From Candidatus Woesebacteria bacterium UBA925 (GTDB lineage: Bacteria; Patescibacteriota; Microgenomatia; UBA8517): a DNA stretch of 19,314 nt. This document shows positions 13,086 to 18,672 of this stretch, piece after piece. Each line of letters starts with the position of its first letter. Positions within the stretch are counted from its first letter, which is position 1. A program made the position numbers and the translations under genes. The notes beneath the pieces are model-generated. The model did no database searches. It was not told the origin of the DNA and was given only the letters and a program-made list of their open reading frames with translations. The DNA lies in assembly GCA_002293705.1 (NCBI GenBank), contig DBDT01000044.1, positions 1 through 19,314 of the forward strand, in the 5' to 3' direction.

Positions 13086-13484
13086 ATGGTCACTGTTGAA
13101 ATATACTCCAAAGTTGGGGAAGAATTTGATTTTGAGCCAATTGAGATAGCTGTAAAAAAGACCCTAAGGGAGCATGGCGTGGTTGAGCGTGCCGAGTGTA
13201 GTGTGGAAGTTGTAAGTAGGCAGCTTATAACCCACTATGCAATGGAATACTTAAAGGAAGAGGAGTCTGAGGCCGCAGAGCACCCAGTGCTTTCGTTTGT
13301 TCAAAATGAACTGGAAGGGGAGTTTGTAAATCCGCCAGATGGTGTTGAGCATTTAGGGGAGATAATTGTGTCATATGACCACGCTAAAGTAATGGCAGCC
13401 CAAAATGGTACTTCGGTTACTGACGAAATGGCTGAGTTGGCCTCTCATGCCACGCTGCATCTTCTGGGCATTCATCACGATTAA
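13086..13484 (+). CDS. ybeY: Endoribonuclease YbeY (rRNA maturation factor), short divergent form
   Basis: YbeY is a zinc-dependent RNase involved in 16S rRNA 3' processing and ribosome quality control. The metal motif H-x3-H-x5-H is present as H121, H125 and H131 in HATLHLLGIHH, and LGEIIVS (90-96) matches the conserved LGDIxIS strand. The protein is divergent: the TDVLSFP motif is reduced to PVLSF (67-71), and the chain stops one residue after the last zinc His (HHD-stop), about 20-40 residues shorter than usual. The start overlaps the previous gene's end with no SD. The stop is TAA. It is probably functional because all metal ligands remain. Confidence 0.88.
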   Translation: MVTVEIYSKVGEEFDFEPIEIAVKKTLREHGVVERAECSVEVVSRQLITHYAMEYLKEEESEAAEHPVLSFVQNELEGEFVNPPDGVEHLGEIIVSYDHAKVMAAQNGTSVTDEMAELASHATLHLLGIHHD

Positions 13485-13525
13485 GTCCTCATTGTATAAA
13501 CTCGATCAATATGATGGCAATTTGT

Positions 13526-13554
13526 TTGACATTTTGACCAATTGGTTTTAAATT
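13526..13554 (+). promoter_or_regulatory. Consensus promoter with palindrome in spacer
   Basis: TTGACA (13526-13531), exactly 17 nt, TAAATT (13549-13554). The spacer contains the 10-bp palindrome ACCAATTGGT (13537-13546), which is well placed to be a repressor operator. It drives the small gene at 13589 with a ~28-nt leader. Confidence 0.65.
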
Positions 13555-13588
13555 CGCTCATCTATTTTGTTTCTGAGGGGGGTTTGCA

Positions 13589-13780
13589 ATGCGCAAGTGG
13601 CTGTCGCTGATTTTTGTATCTATTTTCAGTCTGTTTTTTTTCATTCAAGCAGTGGCCTTTAATGTGGCCAGATGCGCTTTCTCCACCTGTAGGCCTGCCA
13701 TTCAGTTTATCCTGAGGCCGGAATTGGTTACTGTCTCTGATCCTCTTGGGGAAAAGGGCAGGGCCAAAAGAAGTGGTTGA
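13589..13780 (+). CDS. Small exported or membrane-anchored peptide, unknown
   Basis: A 63-residue protein with a positively charged start (MRKW) followed by a strongly hydrophobic stretch (about 5-25, LSLIFVSIFSLFFFIQAVAF). This fits a signal peptide or a single membrane anchor, possibly cleaved after AVA. The remainder contains two Cys close together (CAFSTC) and a basic tail (GEKGRAKRSG). A strong SD GAGGGGGG lies 6-8 nt before ATG, and the promoter upstream has a perfect -35. The stop is TGA, and it overlaps the TTGACA of the next promoter. Family unknown; the expression signals make it believable. Confidence 0.6.
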   Translation: MRKWLSLIFVSIFSLFFFIQAVAFNVARCAFSTCRPAIQFILRPELVTVSDPLGEKGRAKRSG

Positions 13781-13805
13781 CATGTTGGGCTTAATTTAAT
13801 AAATT
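13777..13805 (+). promoter_or_regulatory. Second consensus promoter, same hexamers
   Basis: TTGACA (13777-13782), 17-nt spacer, TAAATT (13800-13805): the same two hexamers and spacing as the promoter 251 nt upstream. Predicted start near 13812, within the structured region ending in the 13911-13950 terminator. Confidence 0.65.
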
Positions 13806-13833
13806 ACGTCCACGTGGCATGGGAGGATTCCGA

Positions 13834-13896
13834 ATGCGCCCAGTTGTTGTAAGTGGCACTTGCCAGCTAGCCTTGGCAGTGGGGGCCATCAGCTAG
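13834..13896 (+). CDS. Possible 20-residue small ORF
   Basis: ATG 13834 is preceded by GGGAGG (13821-13826) at 7 nt spacing. The 20 codons encode a short hydrophobic peptide (MRPVVVSGTC, then QLALAVGAIS) and end in TAG. The SD and stop style match the other unknown genes here. It lies inside the structured transcript, so it could be a leader peptide, a toxin-like peptide or chance. Confidence 0.35.
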   Translation: MRPVVVSGTCQLALAVGAIS

Positions 13897-13910
13897 CACA
13901 AATGCCACCA

Positions 13911-13950
13911 AGGGTCGCAAGCCTAACAGCTTGTCGACCCTTTGTTTTTT
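13911..13950 (+). terminator. Intrinsic terminator before dnaX
   Basis: AGGGTCG-CAAGC (13911-13922) pairs with GCTTG-T-CGACCCT (13929-13941), 12 bp with one bulged T and a 6-nt loop, followed by TTGTTTTTT. It clearly ends the short transcript that starts near 13812. Confidence 0.88.
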
Positions 13951-13967
13951 GACACAATACGACCTCT

Positions 13968-13995
13968 TTGAAATGTTTTCTAATCAAAGTAGGAT
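13968..13995 (+). promoter_or_regulatory. Promoter of leaderless dnaX
   Basis: TTGAAA (13968-13973), 16-nt spacer, TAGGAT (13990-13995), ending 6 nt before ATG 14002. No SD. Confidence 0.65.
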
Positions 13996-14001
13996 ATCTA
14001 C

Positions 14002-15534
14002 ATGACCTTCTACAGACAGTATCGTCCCCAAAAAATAGAAGAGTTGGATCTTGTATCTGCGAGAAATGCAATCTCAGCATACATTGGTAAAGATTTCCCA
14101 CAATCAGTTTTGTTCTCAGGGCCAAGGGGAACTGGTAAGACCTCTGCAGCAAGAATTGTTGCCAAGGGGCTATTGTGTGAAAAAAATAATGGAGTATTTT
14201 CTGAGCCTTGCAATGAATGTGAGACCTGTAGGTCGATTACTGATGGTAACTTTGTGGATGTAGTTGAAATAGATGCAGCAAGTCATAGGGGTATTGACGA
14301 TATAAGGTCTTTGCGAAGTGAAATAATGCTTTCACCTCTTTCTGCCAAGCGCAAAATATACATTATTGATGAGGTCCACATGTTAACAACCGAGGCAGCG
14401 AATGCTCTTTTGAAAACTCTTGAGGAGCCGCCTGCCCATGTGGTGTTTTTGCTTGCCACAACTGACCCTCAAAAACTTCCTGCAACAGTACTGTCAAGAC
14501 TAATTAAAATTCCCTTTCACAAGGCAACAGCGCAAGAGGTGGAAGGTAGAATTAAAAAGGTTGCAGAAAAAGAAGGAATTGAGATTGATGCTGGAGCAAT
14601 TTCTTTGATCTACTCCCTCTCTGGAGGCGGCTTCAGAGATGCTGTTAGGATTCTGGAAGAAGTGTCCTCTGGATCCAAAAAGATAACAGAAGAGGTGGTG
14701 CGTCAAAGATCCAGCCTGGCATCAGATGATTTGCCGACAAGTTTGGTCGACAGTCTAATCTCCTCAGATGCTTCAGCTGCGTTTGAAATTTTAAACAAAA
14801 TAGAAGTGGCGTCAGTGGATATCAAAAATGTTATCTCTTCATGTATTGGTATTCTTCACAAAAAACTAGTAAATGGGGGAGGCGGCAGGGTTTTGTTTGT
14901 TCTGGACTGTTTTTTGTCTGGCCAATCAACCATGTGGTATGCACCATATCCTGCTGCCACTCTGGCCTCAATCATCGCACACGCAGTCTCTGAGGTTGGG
15001 AGTCCAACTGCATCTAAAAAGATAGATGGGGCGGAAAGTACTGTTCGCCCCACAACTCCAATTCAAAAAGAAGAGGAAAGGGTCGACACAAAAACTGCTT
15101 CAGTAAAAGTAGAAACAGAGACTGTTGTTGAAGCAAAGGTTGTTGAGTCAAACATTGAAAGTAAAGTGGTTGAAGATATTCCGTCAGTATCTTCAGAGGA
15201 CAGGGTGGTGGATGATGCCCTCTGGCAGCAAGTGGTAAATGGCATAAAGGGCAAAAACCCCACAGTGGAGGCACTTTTGAAAGCCTCAAGACCTATTACT
15301 GTAAAAAAAGATTCAGTAGAAATTGGAGTATTTTATGAATTTCACAAAGATAGATTGGAGCATGCCCCAAATAAGCAAGCCTTGGTTGATGTTATATGTG
15401 AAGCATTTGGCACCTCACCCAAAGTGTCGTTTGTTCTTGATTCAAGTGGCAGACCCCCTATTGCCGAGTTTACCTTGACCAGTAGTGACTCACCAGCTAT
15501 TATCAAAGCTGCAAAAGATATTTTTGCAAATTAA
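14002..15534 (+). CDS. dnaX: DNA polymerase III subunit gamma/tau
   Basis: Clamp-loader ATPase subunit. Walker A GPRGTGKT (40-47), four zinc-binding Cys (C59, C70, C73, C76), Walker B IIDEVH (121-126) and the sensor region LATTDPQKLP (151-160) are all present. The SRC motif around 165-167 reads SRL: the Arg finger is kept and the Cys replaced by Leu. Domain III follows to about 340. A Glu/Val/Lys-rich linker (about 345-400) leads to a ~100-residue C-terminal domain, presumably the tau-type region. The total of 510 aa is in the normal range. The stop is TAA; ybaB starts 5 nt later, as in most bacteria. No convincing programmed-frameshift site is seen. Confidence 0.97.
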   Translation: MTFYRQYRPQKIEELDLVSARNAISAYIGKDFPQSVLFSGPRGTGKTSAARIVAKGLLCEKNNGVFSEPCNECETCRSITDGNFVDVVEIDAASHRGIDDIRSLRSEIMLSPLSAKRKIYIIDEVHMLTTEAANALLKTLEEPPAHVVFLLATTDPQKLPATVLSRLIKIPFHKATAQEVEGRIKKVAEKEGIEIDAGAISLIYSLSGGGFRDAVRILEEVSSGSKKITEEVVRQRSSLASDDLPTSLVDSLISSDASAAFEILNKIEVASVDIKNVISSCIGILHKKLVNGGGGRVLFVLDCFLSGQSTMWYAPYPAATLASIIAHAVSEVGSPTASKKIDGAESTVRPTTPIQKEEERVDTKTASVKVETETVVEAKVVESNIESKVVEDIPSVSSEDRVVDDALWQQVVNGIKGKNPTVEALLKASRPITVKKDSVEIGVFYEFHKDRLEHAPNKQALVDVICEAFGTSPKVSFVLDSSGRPPIAEFTLTSSDSPAIIKAAKDIFAN

Positions 15535-15539
15535 AAAAT

Positions 15540-15827
15540 ATGTGGGACAAACTTAAACAAGGAAAACAGCTATTGGATGCCAGAAACCAAGCTGCTGCCA
15601 TGCAGAAAAAATTAGCTGAGATAACAGAGTCAGTTGATATTGGTACATATCATGTAAAAGTAGGTGCTGACCAAAAAGTTCATTTTATTGGAAAAGACGA
15701 TGAAAGAATGGAAGATCTTGAAAAGGCAATAAATATGGCCTTTGAAAGAGTCCAGAAAAAAGCTGCAGAAAAAATGCTTCAGGAAGAAGGCCTCTCGGGA
15801 CTGCTTGAAAAATTGGGCGGTAAGTAA
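15540..15827 (+). CDS. ybaB: YbaB/EbfC nucleoid-associated protein
   Basis: A 95-residue DNA-binding, dimeric nucleoid-associated protein. It shows the family plan of a long N-terminal helix (LLDARNQAAAMQKKLAEI), a three-strand sheet (YHVKVGADQKVHFIGKDD) and a C-terminal helix (MEDLEKAINMAFERVQKKAAEKM). It lies directly after dnaX with a 5-nt gap and no SD (AATTAAAAAAT before ATG). In most bacteria recR follows; here recR is 2.2 kb away, after a glycosidase and two membrane proteins. Slightly shorter than the usual 100-110 aa. Stop TAA. Confidence 0.92.
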   Translation: MWDKLKQGKQLLDARNQAAAMQKKLAEITESVDIGTYHVKVGADQKVHFIGKDDERMEDLEKAINMAFERVQKKAAEKMLQEEGLSGLLEKLGGK

Positions 15828-15855
15828 ACTTCAACCTTGTTTTAATCTTTAACTT

Positions 15856-15861
15856 TAAGAT
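15856..15861 (+). promoter_or_regulatory. Possible -10 box TAAGAT for the GH39-like gene
   Basis: TAAGAT ends 11 nt before GTG 15873, giving a leader of only a few nt and no SD. The match is weaker than at the other leaderless genes. Confidence 0.35.
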
Positions 15862-15872
15862 AGTCTTTATAC

Positions 15873-17282
15873 GTGAGAAGACTGTCTAAATCAGTTAAGG
15901 TGGTAAGCCTATTTTTGATGCTTGGTGTTTTGGCGGTTGGTGTTGCTGCTATTGGCCAAAGAGTTCTTCTTGATAGATCGGCCGCCCCTACTCCTTCAAA
16001 CATAGTAATTAATACAACTGCAAGTTTTTCAGCGGTAGATTACTGGAAAAATCTTGCTCAGGGGGGAGAGGAGAGGGGGCGTGCCCTAAGCTCGGTAATT
16101 ACCCCATTATCTGAGCTTGAACCAGAATATATTCGTTTCGATCATGTCTACGATTTTTTTGATGTGATCAAAAAAAATGACAGCGGCCAAATTGTCTACG
16201 ACTGGTCACTTCTTGATCAGTATGTTGAAGACATTTTAAAAACAGGAGCTAAGCCATTTTTTAGTCTTGGCTACACTCCAGCTGCACTTTCTACAACAGG
16301 CTCTGATGTTGACATGCCCAACAATCTAACTCTTTGGAGAGAGATTGTGCGGGCCACCATAGAGCGCTACAGCGGACGGGCAGGTAAGGCGATTTCAGAT
16401 GTTTACTATGAAGTTTGGAACGAGCCAGATTTGTTTGGAAACTTCAAAGTATGGGGGGATAAAAACTATCTTGATTTATATAGAGCCTCAGCCCTTGGGG
16501 CAGCTGATGCTAAAAACACTTTGCCATTTAAATTTGGTGGTCCTGCAATTACAGCCTATTACAAAAACTGGTTTGATGCCCTCAACCTTATGACCAGAAG
16601 AGAATCACTCCGTTTGGATTTTTACAGTTGGCACAGGTATGACGATGACCTACTTCGATTTATCCTTGATGCCCGGGAGGCCGAGGTGGCCCGAGAGTTA
16701 TCAGGTAGACCAGATCTTGAACTAATTGTCTCAGAAACAGGAATTGATAGTCGCAATAATCCCGCATATGACAATAATGCTGCTGCAGTTCACTCTGTGG
16801 CCTCAAGTATTCTTCTTTCTGAGTCAGTATCTAAGGTGTTTCATTTTGAACCGAAAGATGGAAAGGGGCCAACTCAATATTGGGGAAGATGGGGGATATT
16901 AACTCATGAAAGTTGGGGAGAGCCTGTTAGAAAGCCAAGGCATTCAGCACTACTATTTATGAATCAGATGAGTGGGGGAAGAAGGCTTGCAGTTGCCGGG
17001 CAGGGCAGTGCTGTAATTGCCAAAGCAAGGCAATACTCAAATGGGTCAATTAAAGTACTGGTAGTTAATTACGAGCCTTCTGGGAAGTATCTTGAGACTG
17101 CAACAATTACACTACTTGGTCTTAGTCAACCCTCATACAACTTAAGGAAGGTAGTTTGGAATGGATCTGAGGAGCAGCAGACAGTAAATCCAGTAGGCGG
17201 ACAGCTTCTTTTGACTCATTTATTCCCACCCCACAGTATTACGCTATTTGAAATAAATCCATTAACTCGTCAAAATAGATAA
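15873..17282 (+). CDS. GH39-like glycoside hydrolase with N-terminal membrane anchor
   Basis: A 469-residue protein. Residues ~8-33 form a single hydrophobic segment after a basic start (MRRLSKSVK), a signal anchor or uncleaved signal; the rest is predicted extracytoplasmic. The body is a clan GH-A (beta/alpha)8 barrel. YEVWNEPDL (179-187) holds the acid/base Glu184 in the classical WNEP motif, YSWHRYDD (251-258) lies in the GH39-type position, and LIVSETGI (284-291) carries the probable nucleophile Glu288. A beta-sandwich-like C-terminal domain (about 370-460) with VLVVNYEPSG and PPHSITLFEI fits GH39 (beta-xylosidase/iduronidase type). The substrate is not predictable. The start is GTG with no SD; the stop is TAA. 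It is the main insertion between ybaB and recR. Confidence 0.82.
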   Translation: MRRLSKSVKVVSLFLMLGVLAVGVAAIGQRVLLDRSAAPTPSNIVINTTASFSAVDYWKNLAQGGEERGRALSSVITPLSELEPEYIRFDHVYDFFDVIKKNDSGQIVYDWSLLDQYVEDILKTGAKPFFSLGYTPAALSTTGSDVDMPNNLTLWREIVRATIERYSGRAGKAISDVYYEVWNEPDLFGNFKVWGDKNYLDLYRASALGAADAKNTLPFKFGGPAITAYYKNWFDALNLMTRRESLRLDFYSWHRYDDDLLRFILDAREAEVARELSGRPDLELIVSETGIDSRNNPAYDNNAAAVHSVASSILLSESVSKVFHFEPKDGKGPTQYWGRWGILTHESWGEPVRKPRHSALLFMNQMSGGRRLAVAGQGSAVIAKARQYSNGSIKVLVVNYEPSGKYLETATITLLGLSQPSYNLRKVVWNGSEEQQTVNPVGGQLLLTHLFPPHSITLFEINPLTRQNR

Positions 17283-17283
17283 T
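17278..17283 (+). promoter_or_regulatory. -10-like GATAAT overlapping the GH39 stop
   Basis: GATAAT overlaps the TAA stop of the glycosidase gene and ends 7 nt before ATG 17291, the same spacing as the other leaderless core genes. It may allow separate expression of the next gene. Confidence 0.4.
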
Positions 17284-17290
17284 ACCTGCC

Positions 17291-17509
17291 ATGGTGAAAA
17301 GAAAGAGAAAGCAGCAACACGTACAGTTTAGTCTCCATATGATCTTTGACCTTGTTGCCCTAGTCCTTATTTGGAGAGGTATTTGGAATCTTGCGGATGA
17401 GTATTTATTTCCAGGTCTAGGTGACCTAAGTAACGTAGTTGGTATAGTGATGGGACTCCTGTTCTTGTTTGTAAATGACCACCTCTTTGGGGAGTATAAA
17501 AAGAAGTAA
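17291..17509 (+). CDS. Small two-helix membrane protein, unknown
   Basis: A 72-residue protein: a very basic N-terminus (MVKRKRKQQH), a first hydrophobic helix (about 17-32, IFDLVALVLIWRGIWN), a loop containing Pro-Gly (FPGLGDL), a second helix (about 47-63, NVVGIVMGLLFLFVNDHLF) and a basic end (EYKKK). By charge, both ends are predicted to be cytoplasmic. It lies 8 nt after the glycosidase gene with no SD and ends in TAA. I do not know the family name. Core-like start signals suggest a conserved lineage gene and not a recent insertion. Confidence 0.75.
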   Translation: MVKRKRKQQHVQFSLHMIFDLVALVLIWRGIWNLADEYLFPGLGDLSNVVGIVMGLLFLFVNDHLFGEYKKK

Positions 17510-17516
17510 ATATTTT

Positions 17517-17545
17517 CCCCACACACATTTTTGATGTATGTGGGG
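17517..17545. terminator. Hairpin between convergent genes
   Basis: CCCCACA-C-ACAT (17517-17528) pairs with ATGT-A-TGTGGGG (17534-17545), 11 bp with one C/A mismatch, 5-nt loop TTTTG. It lies between the convergent 17291 gene and the minus-strand membrane gene. On the minus strand it is followed by GAAAATATTT; on the plus strand a T-run comes 12 nt later. It is a plausible bidirectional terminator, imperfect in both directions. Confidence 0.6.
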
Positions 17546-17553
17546 AGCTGTGT

Positions 17554-17928
17554 CTATTTTTTTGACATGGCTGCAAATAGCGCCCCAAGTAGGAATGAGA
17601 CAGTTCCAGTGATTACAAAAGATGCCATAATCACTGTAACCCCGACAGCCAGGGCTGGGTTGTTGACCAGGTTGTATTGTGAGAATTGCGTGAATACAAC
17701 AATTGCAATCACGCCTAAAATGACAGCAATCACATCGAATGCTGTCTCATTAGTCTCACTGACAATGTCAGTGAACATAAATATCCCCTTGATGGCCATG
17801 TAGCAGAACGATCCGACTATAACTGCCCCTGCCTCGCCCTCTGAAAGTCGTTTGTTGTACAATCCCAGCAGGGAAATACCGAAAACAACCGAGGTTGCGT
17901 AGCTAAGAGCGGCCTTTAAATTGGACAT
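17554..17928 (-). CDS. Small four-helix membrane protein, unknown
   Basis: A 124-residue protein with four predicted membrane helices (about 8-27, 36-58, 65-85 and 95-120), Ala/Val/Ile-rich, with a short cytosolic Lys tail. AGGAGG lies 6 nt before the ATG at 17928 (minus strand). An in-frame TTG at 17943 would be upstream of that SD and is rejected. The stop is TAG. It has a clean promoter (TTTACA-17-TATAAT) and is divergent from recR. Family unknown; like the other unknown genes here it is SD-led with a non-TAA stop. Confidence 0.75.
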   Translation of the reverse strand: MSNLKAALSYATSVVFGISLLGLYNKRLSEGEAGAVIVGSFCYMAIKGIFMFTDIVSETNETAFDVIAVILGVIAIVVFTQFSQYNLVNNPALAVGVTVIMASFVITGTVSFLLGALFAAMSKK

Positions 17929-17963
17929 AATGATCCTCCTCAAGCCTAAATATACCTTATAGT

Positions 17964-17992
17964 ATTATATGACAGTATCTTTTGTTTGTAAA
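17964..17992 (-). promoter_or_regulatory. Promoter of the four-helix membrane protein gene
   Basis: On the minus strand: TTTACA (17992-17987), 17-nt spacer, TATAAT (17969-17964). The ~30-nt leader contains the AGGAGG SD. Confidence 0.75.
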
Positions 17993-18010
17993 ACTATTCT
18001 GTGGTTTTGC

Positions 18011-18016
18011 TACAAT
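18011..18016 (+). promoter_or_regulatory. -10 box TACAAT of leaderless recR
   Basis: TACAAT, then TTAGCTC, then ATG 18024 (7 nt). It shares the AGCTC-ATG discriminator with the gene at 18673. No SD. Confidence 0.7.
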
Positions 18017-18023
18017 TTAGCTC

Positions 18024-18629
18024 ATGTACATTCCTAAAGCAGTTGAAGAGTTGTCGATGTATCTTAACAAGCTTCCTGGCATTGGACCAAAAACTGCCCA
18101 AAGACTTGCTTACTACATGCTTTATATGCCACAAAACGAGCTTGAATCCTTTGGTCAAGCAATATCTACATTGAAGAAAAAAACCTCTCTTTGTTCAATT
18201 TGCCACAATGTAACTGAATCTAGTGTTTGCAGGGTTTGCACTGACGAGTCCAGAGATGAACGGCTGATACTTGTGGTCGAGCAAGCAATTGAAATCGTTC
18301 CATTCGAAAAATCTGGAACATTTAAAGGTCGATATCATGTGCTTCATGGAGTGATTAATCCACTTGAAAACATAGGCCCCGAGGAGATCTTTTTAGAAGA
18401 TCTTGTAAGTAGGGTTGCGGCAATTGGTGGTGAGACTGAAGTAATTGTTGCCACTAATCCCACAATGGAGGGTGAAGCTACTGCTATGTATATTGCCAAG
18501 CGGCTCAAAGAAGACTCTCCGTCTGCCAAAGTAACAAGATTGGGTATGGGAATACCATCGGGAGCACATCTTGAGTATGCCGACGAGATAACTCTAGGCC
18601 ACGCCCTAAGTGGAAGACGTGGCCTGTAA
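18024..18629 (+). CDS. recR: Recombination mediator RecR
   Basis: RecR acts with RecO (and RecF) to load RecA onto SSB-coated DNA. The 201 aa match normal length. The protein has a helix-hairpin-helix (about 9-30, LNKLPGIGPKTAQRLAYY), a C4 zinc finger (C57, C60, C69, C72) and a Toprim domain (about 79-175) with LILVVEQA and ATNPTMEGEATAMY (143-156). The terminal LGHALSGRRGL is typical. An inverted repeat, AGGCCACG (18596-18603) / CGTGGCCT (18618-18625), overlaps the last codons. The stop is TAA. recR usually follows ybaB directly; here it is separated and has its own promoter. Confidence 0.97.
   Translation: MYIPKAVEELSMYLNKLPGIGPKTAQRLAYYMLYMPQNELESFGQAISTLKKKTSLCSICHNVTESSVCRVCTDESRDERLILVVEQAIEIVPFEKSGTFKGRYHVLHGVINPLENIGPEEIFLEDLVSRVAAIGGETEVIVATNPTMEGEATAMYIAKRLKEDSPSAKVTRLGMGIPSGAHLEYADEITLGHALSGRRGL
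18596..18625 (+). other. Inverted repeat within the 3' end of recR
   Basis: AGGCCACG (18596-18603) / CGTGGCCT (18618-18625), 8 bp, 14-nt loop, ending just before the TAA. A T-rich stretch (TTAATTTTTT) begins about 16 nt later. It may act as a weak terminator embedded in the coding sequence. Confidence 0.35.
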
Positions 18630-18661
18630 ATGATTCAGTGTCTTAATTTTTTAGTTTGTTC

Positions 18662-18667
18662 TAAAAT
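18662..18667 (+). promoter_or_regulatory. -10 box TAAAAT of the gene at 18673
   Basis: TAAAAT, AGCTC, ATG: 5 nt between hexamer and start codon, no SD. It is the tightest example of the recurrent leaderless pattern in the window. Confidence 0.7.
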
Positions 18668-18672
18668 AGCTC

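Larger units (their letters stand above)
13812..13950 (+). ncRNA. Candidate small structured transcript (possible novel sRNA)
   Basis: A ~140-nt unit with its own promoter and intrinsic terminator. A closing stem GTGGCAT (13814-13820) / ATGCCAC (13902-13908) brackets an internal hairpin CAC-T-TGCCA / TGGCA-GTG (about 13856-13883). CAGCTAGC occurs twice (13864-13871 and 13890-13897) and contains the self-complementary GCTAGC. It also contains a 20-codon ORF, so it could be a short mRNA instead. It lacks the conserved GGAAG-AGCAGCC domain of SRP RNA, which is found next to dnaX in Bacillus. Family unknown. Confidence 0.35.

Noticed and set aside
13812..13950. SRP RNA (ffs/scr) next to dnaX
   Set aside because: The locus is right for Bacillus-type genomes, but the conserved GGAAG...AGCAGCC domain IV loop is absent on either strand.
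14650..15100. Programmed frameshift in dnaX producing gamma
   Set aside because: A-rich stretches exist (for example CCAAAAAGA), but no convincing A-AAA-AAG slippery site with a downstream stem was found.
17929..17943. TTG 17943 as start of the minus-strand membrane protein
   Set aside because: It would place the AGGAGG SD inside the coding region; ATG 17928 has ideal spacing.
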